Below are positions 16,484-23,739 of a DNA stretch of 64,000 bases, in pieces. The stretch covers positions 62,001 to 126,000 of the forward strand of contig JBOEGE010000007.1 in NCBI GenBank assembly GCA_050633265.1, read 5' to 3'. The notes beneath the pieces were generated by a model. The model was not told where the DNA came from and did not search any database. It saw only the letters and a list, made by a program, of their open reading frames with translations. Every line of letters starts with the position of its first letter. The first letter of the stretch is position 1. The translations under genes and the position numbers were made by a program. The DNA is from JBLHZY01 sp050633265 (GTDB taxonomy: Bacteria > Pseudomonadota > Alphaproteobacteria > Rhodobacterales > Rhodobacteraceae).

Positions 16484-17923
16484 TTATTCGGCGGCCCAGC
16501 CAGAGACAGATTTCACTTCAAGGAAATCCTCGAGGCCCCAGACGCCGCCTTCGCGCCCGTTGCCCGATTGCTTCATCCCGCCAAAGGGCGCACCAGCACC
16601 GCGTGGCTGTCCGTTCATCTCAACCATGCCGGAGCGCAGCTGACGGGCCACGCGATTGGCTTTGGCGCCATCTTGGGTCTGGATGTAGTTGGTCAACCCG
16701 TAAACCGTATCATTGGCCATTTTGATCGCCTGCTCTTCGGTATCAAACGGAATGATCGAGAGCACTGGCCCGAAGATTTCTTCGCGAAATACAGTCATCT
16801 CTGGGGTTACATCGGCAAAGACCGTTGGGCGCACGAAGAAGCCACGATTGGCCCCCTCAGGGCGGCCCGTTCCCCCAGCAATAAGGCGCGCGCCTTCATC
16901 GATACCCTTTTGGATCAGGCCTTGGATCTTGTTGAACTGGGCCTCATTCACAACCGGGCCAATATGGCGGCCTTCTTCATGGGCTGAGCCAACCTGAACT
17001 TTGGCCGCAACAGCGCCTGCTGTTTCAACCGCCGTGTCATAGATCGAGCGCTCAACCAACATGCGGGTTGGGGCGTTGCAGGATTGGCCGGAGTTATTCA
17101 TGCAATGCATCACGCCGCGCTTAACCGCCGCCTCATCTGCATCCGCAAAGACGATATTCGCCCCCTTGCCGCCAAGCTCAAGGTGGACGCGCTTGAGCGT
17201 ATCGGATGCTGATTTGGAGATCGCCACACCCGCGCGGGTAGAGCCGGTGAAGCTTACCATATCCACATCAGGATGCGCAGTCAGCGCAGAGCCAACGCCC
17301 ATTCCATCGCCATTCACCAGATTGAAAACACCAGCAGGGAAGCCAGCGGCATCAACGATCTCGGCCAGAATGATCGCCGAAAGGGGGGATTCCTCGGACG
17401 GTTTGAGAACCATAGTGCAGCCCGCAAGAAGCGCCGCGATCACTTTGAGCGTGACTTGGTTCATCGGCCAGTTCCATGGCGTGATCAGCGCGGCAACGCC
17501 AACCGGCTCATAAATGATCCGATCATTGGGCGCATGATCGCCAAGCGGGCGGATAAATTCGAAATCTTTGGCCGCCGTCAGAAAATTCTTGATATGGGCC
17601 GCACCCGCCCCAACTTGCGCCGTTTTGGACAGATCAAGCGGTGCGCCCATCTCAGTCGCAATCGCTTGGGTCATGTCGCCCCAACGCTCTTTATAAACCG
17701 CAGCGAGCTTTTCAACCAAAGCAATGCGCTCTTCTTTCGAGGTTGCCATCCACGCTGGGAAAGCCGCCTTCGCCGCAGCAACAGCGGCATCAACATCCGC
17801 AGCACCGCCCAAAGAGATCACCGCGCAGGGCTCTTCCGTTGAGGGATCAATGACCTGATGATCGCGCCCATCCAGCGGCGAAACCCATGCCCCATTGATA
17901 TAGAATTGCTTTTTCTCGATCAT
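16484..17923 (-). CDS. NAD(P)-dependent aldehyde dehydrogenase
   Basis: This is a 479-residue ALDH-superfamily enzyme with all key residues: Asn151 in TPWNWPMNQ, Lys174 in VLKPSEESP, FTGSTRAG at 225-232, the general base Glu249 in LELGGKGAN, and the nucleophile Cys282 in NNSGQSCNAPTR. It oxidises aldehydes to acids in the cytoplasm. The QSCNAPTR form occurs in a broad group including semialdehyde and betaine-aldehyde-like dehydrogenases, so the substrate is left open. The start at 17923 has GGAGG 6 bases upstream. It diverges from the peroxiredoxin gene with 125 bp between the starts, and has its own terminator. Confidence 0.92.
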   Translation of the reverse strand: MIEKKQFYINGAWVSPLDGRDHQVIDPSTEEPCAVISLGGAADVDAAVAAAKAAFPAWMATSKEERIALVEKLAAVYKERWGDMTQAIATEMGAPLDLSKTAQVGAGAAHIKNFLTAAKDFEFIRPLGDHAPNDRIIYEPVGVAALITPWNWPMNQVTLKVIAALLAGCTMVLKPSEESPLSAIILAEIVDAAGFPAGVFNLVNGDGMGVGSALTAHPDVDMVSFTGSTRAGVAISKSASDTLKRVHLELGGKGANIVFADADEAAVKRGVMHCMNNSGQSCNAPTRMLVERSIYDTAVETAGAVAAKVQVGSAHEEGRHIGPVVNEAQFNKIQGLIQKGIDEGARLIAGGTGRPEGANRGFFVRPTVFADVTPEMTVFREEIFGPVLSIIPFDTEEQAIKMANDTVYGLTNYIQTQDGAKANRVARQLRSGMVEMNGQPRGAGAPFGGMKQSGNGREGGVWGLEDFLEVKSVSGWAAE

Positions 17924-18048
17924 TCTGTCCTCCTCCAAGCGACGTGATATATTCATGCGACATAATGATCTCTCATTGAGGGGTTCACTAGTGCGTTTCG
18001 AAGCTTAAGTATGTGACGGAACGTCAAATAAAAAGAGGAGATCGCCAG

Positions 18049-18702
18049 ATGGCTCTGCGCATCAATGACACAGTACCAAATTTCACGGCTCAAACCAGCG
18101 AAGGGGAGATCACCTTTCACGATTGGATCGGCGATAGCTGGGCGATTCTATTCTCGCATCCCAAGGATTTCACCCCGGTTTGCACAACCGAATTCGGCGC
18201 TGTGGCGCAGCTTGCCGATGAATGGGCCAAGCGCGGCACCAAAGTGATCGGGATTTCCGTGGATGGTGTTGAAGAACACATCAAATGGAAAGACGATATT
18301 TCAGGCTTTGCTGGCGCGCCTGTGACCTTTCCGATCATTGCGGATCAGGATTTAGAGATCGCGAAAGCCTTTGATATGCTGCCCGCCGAGGCCTATCTTC
18401 CCGATGGCCGCACCCCAGCCGATAGCGCGACGGTGCGCTCTGTCTTTATCGTGGGGCCCGATAAGAAGCTTAAACTGATGATGACCTATCCGATGACAAT
18501 CGGGCGCAATTTTGGCGAAGTCCTGCGCGCGCTTGATGCGCTTCAGCTCACTTACGGCGTGCCAATTGCGACGCCGGCGAATTGGGAAGTTGGTCAGGAT
18601 GTGATTGTTGCGACATCGCTTGATGATGCGGCGGCCGAGGCCAAATATGGCGCGCTGGACAAAAAGACAGCCTATTTGCGGTTCGTCAAGAATCCGGGCT
18701 GA
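18049..18702 (+). CDS. 1-Cys peroxiredoxin (Prx6 family)
   Basis: The enzyme has 217 residues. The peroxidatic Cys45 lies in HPKDFTPVCTTEFG and is the only cysteine in the protein, so no resolving cysteine exists and a small thiol or other partner must regenerate it. The long C-terminal domain (MTYPMTIGRNFGEVLRALDALQ) is the Prx6/AhpE-like dimerisation part. It reduces hydrogen peroxide and alkyl hydroperoxides. The start at 18049 is backed by AGAGGAG 8 bases upstream. It is monocistronic, with a strong terminator 20 nt after the stop. Confidence 0.93.
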   Translation: MALRINDTVPNFTAQTSEGEITFHDWIGDSWAILFSHPKDFTPVCTTEFGAVAQLADEWAKRGTKVIGISVDGVEEHIKWKDDISGFAGAPVTFPIIADQDLEIAKAFDMLPAEAYLPDGRTPADSATVRSVFIVGPDKKLKLMMTYPMTIGRNFGEVLRALDALQLTYGVPIATPANWEVGQDVIVATSLDDAAAEAKYGALDKKTAYLRFVKNPG

Positions 18703-18721
18703 GCTTTGCAAATGCGTCACG

Positions 18722-18752
18722 AAAGAGCGCGCCCTAACCGGCGCGCTCTTTT
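18722..18752. terminator. Bidirectional terminator between peroxiredoxin and RgpF-like gene
   Basis: AAAGAGCGCGCC (18722-18733) and GGCGCGCTCTTT (18740-18751) form a perfect 12-bp stem with a 6-nt loop. T-rich ends on both strands fit termination of the plus-strand peroxiredoxin gene and of the minus-strand gene that stops at 18756. Confidence 0.9.
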
Positions 18753-18755
18753 GGT

Positions 18756-19844
18756 TTAGGCCAAGACTTTGGGGCGATCCCATTGCGCGATTTCGTCGCG
18801 AATAATCGGTGTCATTTTACTATCCAACCCGCAGCGGAAGATCTCTTTGCGCTGTAGCTGATAGATATACTGGCGATCCTTTTTCAACACAGGCGTGCGC
18901 ATGGAGCGAAGCAAAATCAGCGGATGCATGATGAGCAAATAATCCCCAAGCCCGCCTGAGAGGATAAATTTCTCAAGCCCTTGCCGCCAGTCTCGATTGT
19001 TTTCTTGAGCGTCGATAAAAGGCTGAAGCGCATCGGCGATATGGGTGTTGGTCTGGGTACAATAGTAAAGAAAATCGCGCAGATCGGCATCATCAAGTTG
19101 GGCTGCATAGCGTCGAAGATCTTTGGTATCGAACATAAAATCGACCGTGAAGCCTTTTGAGGTCATCGCATAAGTGAGTTTTTTCTCGCATTGATTCACC
19201 ACCATCAATTTGTTGTTGGTGAGCAGAAGGTTCCGCCAATGCTCTTCAAAATGCGACGAGTCAATTACGCGCTTTTTGAAGCGATAGAAATAGGATTGGA
19301 TATGCTGGTTATAGATGTCGTGAGAGCGATCATTGTACGAAATGCCAAACAGATCCGCTTCATTCGCAATTGCCGATTCGATAAGCGTGCAATCATCCGT
19401 GAGGGGAAACCAGATACTATCGTTGAGAATGAAAAGATTGTCGGGCGAAATGCCGCGCTCAAACAAAGTCAAAACACCATCACGGTAACCGCCAAAATCA
19501 TACCCATAGTTGGGGCGCTCAAGAATAAGGTGGCAATGCGATTGCAGCTTCGCGCGATCTTGCGGCGAAATCGGCGCATTTGACACAACGATGGTAGAAA
19601 CGCCCTGTGCCCAAAGATGATCAAGCTCGGTGAAAAGCGACGGAAGCAATCCATCGGCCTGATAGATCAGCAAGATCGCGACATTCGATTTGAGTGCGCG
19701 CGCGCCGTCTGTGTATTTGATCAGTTTCGCGCGCTTCTTGTCATACGATCTGCGCCGCATTCCGGCGAAGAAAACCCAGTAAATCTGGGAAAATTGTCGC
19801 TCAAGGCGCTTCAACTCGCGCTTTAATTTCCAACGTGGGATCAT
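18756..19844 (-). CDS. RgpF-like rhamnan synthesis protein F family
   Basis: This 362-residue soluble protein has the features of the RgpF family (rhamnose-glucose polysaccharide assembly). VAILLIYQADGLLPSLFTEL comes early, then TIVVSNAPIS, the NYGYDFGGYRDG motif, NDSIWFPL, and a GISYNDR segment. Family members are found in cell-wall rhamnan, O-antigen or capsule loci and act as glycosyltransferase-like proteins. Here it stands alone between housekeeping genes. Its sequence looks visibly richer in A and T than its neighbours, which may point to later acquisition. The acceptor and sugar are unknown. Confidence 0.75.
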   Translation of the reverse strand: MIPRWKLKRELKRLERQFSQIYWVFFAGMRRRSYDKKRAKLIKYTDGARALKSNVAILLIYQADGLLPSLFTELDHLWAQGVSTIVVSNAPISPQDRAKLQSHCHLILERPNYGYDFGGYRDGVLTLFERGISPDNLFILNDSIWFPLTDDCTLIESAIANEADLFGISYNDRSHDIYNQHIQSYFYRFKKRVIDSSHFEEHWRNLLLTNNKLMVVNQCEKKLTYAMTSKGFTVDFMFDTKDLRRYAAQLDDADLRDFLYYCTQTNTHIADALQPFIDAQENNRDWRQGLEKFILSGGLGDYLLIMHPLILLRSMRTPVLKKDRQYIYQLQRKEIFRCGLDSKMTPIIRDEIAQWDRPKVLA

Positions 19845-19918
19845 TGTAACCTCGGTAATTCGCTATTGCACAGTGATTTGGGTGCTGACTAGCGGACGAA
19901 AACTTAGGAGCCAACCCC

Positions 19919-19950
19919 AAAAAATGAAGGCCCCGCAAAAGCGAGGCCTT
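19919..19950 (-). terminator. Intrinsic terminator of pnp
   Basis: On the minus strand AAGGCCTCGC, loop TTTT and GCGGGGCCTT form a 10-bp stem with one mismatch, followed by CA and six T residues. It starts 29 nt after the pnp stop. Confidence 0.85.
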
Positions 19951-19978
19951 CGAAAGTTTTCAAGCAAGAATATGCTGA

Positions 19979-22108
19979 CTACTCAGCTTTTTCTTCTGTG
20001 ATTTCTTCGCCAGTTGCCTGATCAACCATTTTCATCGCCAAGCGTACCTTGCCGCGATCATCAAAGCCCAAGAGTTTGACGTAAACTTCCTGGCCTTCTT
20101 TGAGAACGTCGGAAGGATGGTTCAGGCGGCGGTTCTCGATCTGAGAAACGTGCACCAAGCCATCGCGCTTGCCAAAGAAGTTCACGAATGCGCCGAAATC
20201 AACGATCTTAACGACTGTGCCTTTGTAGATTTTATTCTCTTCAGGCTCAGCAACGATCGAATTGATCAGCTCATAAGCTTTGGCAATCGCATCGCCATTG
20301 GCAGACGCGATTTTGATGATACCGTCGTCGTTGATATCAACTTTCGCGCCAGAAACCTCAACGATCTCACGGATCACTTTACCGCCCGAACCGATCACTT
20401 CGCGGATTTTATCCGTTGGGATCTGCATGGTTTCGATGCGAGGAGCGTGAACAGAGAAATCAGCCGCGCCGTTCAGCGCTTTGCCCATCTCACCAAGGAT
20501 ATGCATCCGGCCGTCTTTGGCCTGCGCCAAGGCTTTTTCCATGATCTCAGGGGTGATGCCGGCGATTTTGATATCCATCTGAAGCGATGTGATGCCGTTT
20601 TCGGTTCCTGCAACTTTGAAATCCATATCACCGAGGTGATCTTCATCGCCAAGGATATCGGTCAGGATCGCATAAGAGCCGTCTTCTTCGAGGATCAGAC
20701 CCATGGCCACACCAGCAACAGCCGATTTCAGCGGAACACCCGCATCCATCATCGAAAGCGAGCCGCCACAAACAGACGCCATCGAAGACGAACCGTTGGA
20801 CTCTGTGATCTCTGACACAACGCGCAGCGTATATGGGAAATCCGTTGGCGCCGGCAAAACAGCCTGAAGCGCGCGCCAAGCGAGCTTACCGTGGCCGATT
20901 TCGCGGCGGCCAGGCCCAGACACACGACCAACTTCACCAACCGAATAGGGAGGGAAGTTATAATGCAGCAGGAAGTTCGATTTATATGTGCCTGTGAGGG
21001 CATCAATCATCTGCTCATCATCACCAGTGCCGAGCGTTGTAACAACGAGGCCCTGAGTTTCGCCGCGGGTAAACAGGGCAGAGCCGTGTGTACGCGGCAG
21101 GAAGCCGGTTTCGCAAACAATTGGGCGCACAGTCGTTGTGTCGCGGCCATCGATACGCTTGCCCGTTTTCACAACATCACCACGCAGAACCGCGCTTTCG
21201 AGCTTTTTGAGCGCTGGGCCGAGGTTTTGATCCTCTTGCTGCTCTTCGCTCAATGCTGCGAGGATATCCGCTTTGGCAGCCGAAATCGCACCGGTGCGCT
21301 CTTGCTTATCAGTGATCGCATATGCAGCGCGGATTTTGTCTTCGCCAGCGGCCTTAACGGCTGCGTAAAGCTCAGAGTAATCAGCAGGCGCAAATTCGAA
21401 GGGCTCTTTAGCTGTCTCTTCGGCCAGATCGATGATGAGATCGATCACAGGCTGAATTTGCTGATGCGCAAAGTTAACAGCGCCAAGCATTTCTTCTTCC
21501 GAAAGCTCGTAAGCTTCAGACTCAACCATCATCACAGCGTCTTTTGTGCCAGCAACGATCAGATCAAGACGTTGATCAGGATTGTCGCGCAGCTTGTGCA
21601 TGTCATCGCAGGATGGGTTGAGAACGTATTCGCCCTCAGTATAGCCAACACGCGCACAGGCGATCGGGCCACGGAACGGCGCGCCGGAAATAGTGAGCGC
21701 AGCAGAGGCCGCGATCATCGCAACAACATCAGGGTCGTTGACCAGATCGTGCGAAAGAACCGTACACATCACCAGAACTTCGTTTTTGAAGCCAGGAACA
21801 AACAGCGGGCGGATCGGACGATCGATCAGGCGCGCAGTCAGCGTTTCTTTTTCGGTTGGGCGCGCTTCGCGCTTGAAAAAGCCGCCCGGAACTTTACCGG
21901 CAGCATAGTATTTCTCTTGGTAGTGAACCGTCAGCGGGAAGAAATCTTGACCCGGCTTTTGGCTCTTGGCAAATGTTACGTTGGCCATCACGGAGGTTTC
22001 ACCCAAAGTGGCGATAACCGTGCCGTCAGCCTGACGCGCAACCTTACCTGTTTCCAGTGTCAGCTCTTCTTCGCCCCACTGGATGGATTTTTTCACTTCA
22101 TTGAACAT
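19979..22108 (-). CDS. pnp: Polyribonucleotide nucleotidyltransferase (PNPase)
   Basis: The protein has 709 residues and the complete PNPase architecture: two RNase PH domains (the first opening with WGEEELTLETGKVARQADG, the second with RGETQGLVVTTLG and GSSSMASVCGGSLSMMDAGV), an all-alpha linker, a KH domain (IREVIGSGGKVIREIVE, about residues 560-576) and a C-terminal S1 domain (GAFVNFFGKRDGLVHVSQ, about 635-652). It degrades RNA 3' to 5' using phosphate and is a degradosome partner in many bacteria. It lies downstream of rpsO, the usual order, but rpsO has its own terminator and the pnp leader carries a long hairpin. Confidence 0.98.
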   Translation of the reverse strand: MFNEVKKSIQWGEEELTLETGKVARQADGTVIATLGETSVMANVTFAKSQKPGQDFFPLTVHYQEKYYAAGKVPGGFFKREARPTEKETLTARLIDRPIRPLFVPGFKNEVLVMCTVLSHDLVNDPDVVAMIAASAALTISGAPFRGPIACARVGYTEGEYVLNPSCDDMHKLRDNPDQRLDLIVAGTKDAVMMVESEAYELSEEEMLGAVNFAHQQIQPVIDLIIDLAEETAKEPFEFAPADYSELYAAVKAAGEDKIRAAYAITDKQERTGAISAAKADILAALSEEQQEDQNLGPALKKLESAVLRGDVVKTGKRIDGRDTTTVRPIVCETGFLPRTHGSALFTRGETQGLVVTTLGTGDDEQMIDALTGTYKSNFLLHYNFPPYSVGEVGRVSGPGRREIGHGKLAWRALQAVLPAPTDFPYTLRVVSEITESNGSSSMASVCGGSLSMMDAGVPLKSAVAGVAMGLILEEDGSYAILTDILGDEDHLGDMDFKVAGTENGITSLQMDIKIAGITPEIMEKALAQAKDGRMHILGEMGKALNGAADFSVHAPRIETMQIPTDKIREVIGSGGKVIREIVEVSGAKVDINDDGIIKIASANGDAIAKAYELINSIVAEPEENKIYKGTVVKIVDFGAFVNFFGKRDGLVHVSQIENRRLNHPSDVLKEGQEVYVKLLGFDDRGKVRLAMKMVDQATGEEITEEKAE

Positions 22109-22126
22109 CTAAATAGTATCCTAATT

Positions 22127-22158
22127 GGGAGCACTCACGGGCCCTTCCCGTGTCTCCC
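22127..22158 (-). promoter_or_regulatory. Leader hairpin of pnp
   Basis: On the minus strand GGGAG pairs with CTCCC and, inside it, CACGGG pairs with CCCGTG, with a small internal loop and a 5-nt apical loop. The hairpin ends 18 nt before the pnp ATG. In E. coli a pnp leader stem is cut by RNase III and PNPase then represses its own mRNA. The position here fits the same kind of autoregulation, but that is inference. Confidence 0.6.
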
Positions 22159-22383
22159 GATTGCATAGCGGCCCCATTGCCGCCGACCCCTTTTATCATT
22201 CTTATAGCGCCGGGGCCTCAGCACTACGTCTCAGATGCTTAGGCCCTTACACGAATAAGCGGCAATTGCAAAGCGATCTGTGAATATGAAGAGGGGGCAA
22301 ATGCGCTGTCTCTATAGAGGTGCAATAGAAGGGGGGCATTCTGCTCAGGCGGAATGGTTGGCGCGCGGCGGAGCCATAGGCAC

Positions 22384-22408
22384 AAAAAAACGCGCCCCGA
22401 GGAGCGCG
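22384..22408 (-). terminator. Intrinsic terminator of rpsO
   Basis: On the minus strand CGCGCTCC and GGGGCGCG pair with one G-T wobble around a very short loop, followed by seven T residues. It lies 30 nt after the rpsO stop. Confidence 0.88.
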
Positions 22409-22437
22409 CTTCTTTAGACGTTTTGCAGATGCGAAGA

Positions 22438-22707
22438 TTAGCGGCGCAGGCCGAGGCGCTCAATCAGCGACTGGTAGCGTGCTACATCCTTGGACTTTGC
22501 GTAATCCAGCAGCTTGCGGCGCTGAGCAACCATCATCAAAAGACCACGACGCGAGTGGTTGTCTTTCTTGTGGGTTTTAAAGTGCTCTGTCAGCGTAGCG
22601 ATACGGCTGGAAAGGATAGCAACTTGAACTTCGGGCGAACCTGTATCGCCTTCTTTCGTTGCGAATTCTTTCATTAGGCGTGCTTTTTCTTCTGGCGTAA
22701 TCGACAT
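22438..22707 (-). CDS. rpsO: 30S ribosomal protein S15
   Basis: The product is 89 residues, the standard S15 length. Diagnostic segments are MSITPEEKARLMKEFA, GDTGSPEVQVAILSSRI, THKKDNHSRRGLLMMVAQRR and the ending RYQSLIERLGLRR. S15 binds the central domain of 16S rRNA early in 30S assembly. ATG 22707 is the family start and has AAGGAGA 5 bases upstream; the frame can be extended eleven codons but this is not supported. It has its own terminator, so most transcripts probably do not run into pnp. The usual truB neighbour is 3.3 kb away. Confidence 0.97.
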   Translation of the reverse strand: MSITPEEKARLMKEFATKEGDTGSPEVQVAILSSRIATLTEHFKTHKKDNHSRRGLLMMVAQRRKLLDYAKSKDVARYQSLIERLGLRR

Positions 22708-22833
22708 CGGGGTCTCCTTGATTAAGGGTTGATGGCACAAGCCGGGATGTCGTCCAGCAGGGCCCGTGGAGGTACCTCACATATTAATGTGAAGATGCGC
22801 GCGTATAGGGGGATTCCTTTTGAAAGAAAAGCC

Positions 22834-23124
22834 TTATTCGCCAGAGCCGCTGCGCGCGACCCCAATTTGATCGGCAATCTGCGCCGCCCAATCGCCGATG
22901 ATCGGGATGAAATCAATCTGCGCGAGCAAATATGCCGCCACAGAAACAAGGATCGTCGCCCCAAGAACCGAGCCAAGCCCAAAGGCCAGCCCGCGCAGCA
23001 ATTGGATCATCACCAAACGCGCCGTCGAATTGTGCATTTTGACGAAACTATGCTCATTAAGCCGCACGACTTCTTTGCGCAGGGCTTCGATTTCGGCGGT
23101 AAGGGCGTTTGTATTCTCTTCCAT
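22834..23124 (-). CDS. DUF5665 domain protein, small membrane protein
   Basis: This 96-residue protein has a charged N-terminal helix (TNALTAEIEALRKEVVRLNEH) likely to form a coiled coil. Next comes the segment HNSTARLVMIQLLRGLAFGLGSVLGA and a second hydrophobic stretch TILVSVAAYLLAQIDFIPIIGDW, giving one or two membrane helices. It matches the DUF5665 family, whose function is unknown. The start is uncertain: ATG 23124 and ATG 23154 both lack a good Shine-Dalgarno, and the shorter form begins closer to the conserved part. It lies between rpsO and the divergent small orphan gene. Confidence 0.75.
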   Translation of the reverse strand: MEENTNALTAEIEALRKEVVRLNEHSFVKMHNSTARLVMIQLLRGLAFGLGSVLGATILVSVAAYLLAQIDFIPIIGDWAAQIADQIGVARSGSGE

Positions 23125-23327
23125 GAGAATCGGTTTAGCAGGCAAATGAGGCATCGCAAAGCAACAGATTCGGGCGCTTCGTTGCGCGATACGCGGTTAA
23201 TCAGCCGTTAACGCCGGGATTGTCTGCAAATTTGATGCGAATAAAGGCCAATTGGGGCGACAATTTGATTTTTGCGGCAGAAATGGGGCACAACCTCTTC
23301 ACGGAAACACAAAACGAGGTTCACCCA

Positions 23328-23522
23328 ATGTTGTCTTTGCTTCGCACTCCCGGTTCGATGATCCGCGGCCTCGCAAGCCATTCGCTTGGTGGTCATTCTG
23401 CTACGCTTGCAAAAACAGGCGCAGCTCAAAGTTTTGATAAGCCGCGCGCTGACGCGATTTTCAATTCCTCGACACGTAAATCCGACCAAGAAGTTTTGGC
23501 CAACGTATTGGCCCAACTCTAA
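23328..23522 (+). CDS. Small uncharacterised protein, 64 residues
   Basis: I do not recognise a family. Evidence that it is real: an ATG with GAGG 9 bases upstream, a frame ending at 23522, and an excellent intrinsic terminator 38 nt past the stop, so the unit looks like an independent monocistronic gene. The protein starts MLSLLRTPGSMIRGLASHS, which is mildly amphipathic, and ends RKSDQEVLANVLAQL. It has no cysteine and no clear signal peptide. An upstream in-frame extension to 23220 exists but is not supported by a ribosome binding site. Confidence 0.55.
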   Translation: MLSLLRTPGSMIRGLASHSLGGHSATLAKTGAAQSFDKPRADAIFNSSTRKSDQEVLANVLAQL

Positions 23523-23560
23523 GAATTCCGGCAAGCGCCCCTCCGAGCGCAACCGACATG

Positions 23561-23595
23561 AGCGGCCCGCATCTGCCAATGCGAGGCCGCTTTTT
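23561..23595 (+). terminator. Intrinsic terminator downstream of the small orphan gene
   Basis: AGCGGCC-CGCAT and ATGCG-a-GGCCGCT form a 12-bp stem with a one-base bulge and a 6-nt loop, followed directly by TTTTT. Confidence 0.88.
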
Positions 23596-23739
23596 GGTTT
23601 CTTAGGCGCAACGCGCTTTGAAGCCTGTCAAATTTTAGATACTTTTATCAGAGGTTTAGCTCGAATTATCAGGGCTATTGGCGTGATTTTTGCGCCTGTT
23701 CTTGCTATGCAGTGAGGTGGTGTGTGGTGAGGTGATGAA

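Larger units (their letters stand above)
22109..22437. other. 329-bp spacer between rpsO and pnp
   Basis: No gene is present. It contains, in the direction of minus-strand transcription, the rpsO terminator (22384-22408), a weaker CATTC/GAATG hairpin near 22337-22357, and then the long pnp leader hairpin (22127-22158) just before the pnp ribosome binding site. A pnp promoter is expected in the central part but no clear -35/-10 pair stands out. Confidence 0.7.

Noticed and set aside
20891..22168. A 425-codon plus-strand frame opposite pnp
   Set aside because: It is the mirror of the strongly biased pnp codons, has no ribosome binding site, and its protein shows no domain. pnp on the other strand is certain.
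23220..23327. An N-terminal extension of the small orphan gene to 23220
   Set aside because: No ribosome binding site at the earlier start; the ATG at 23328 has GAGG at good spacing.
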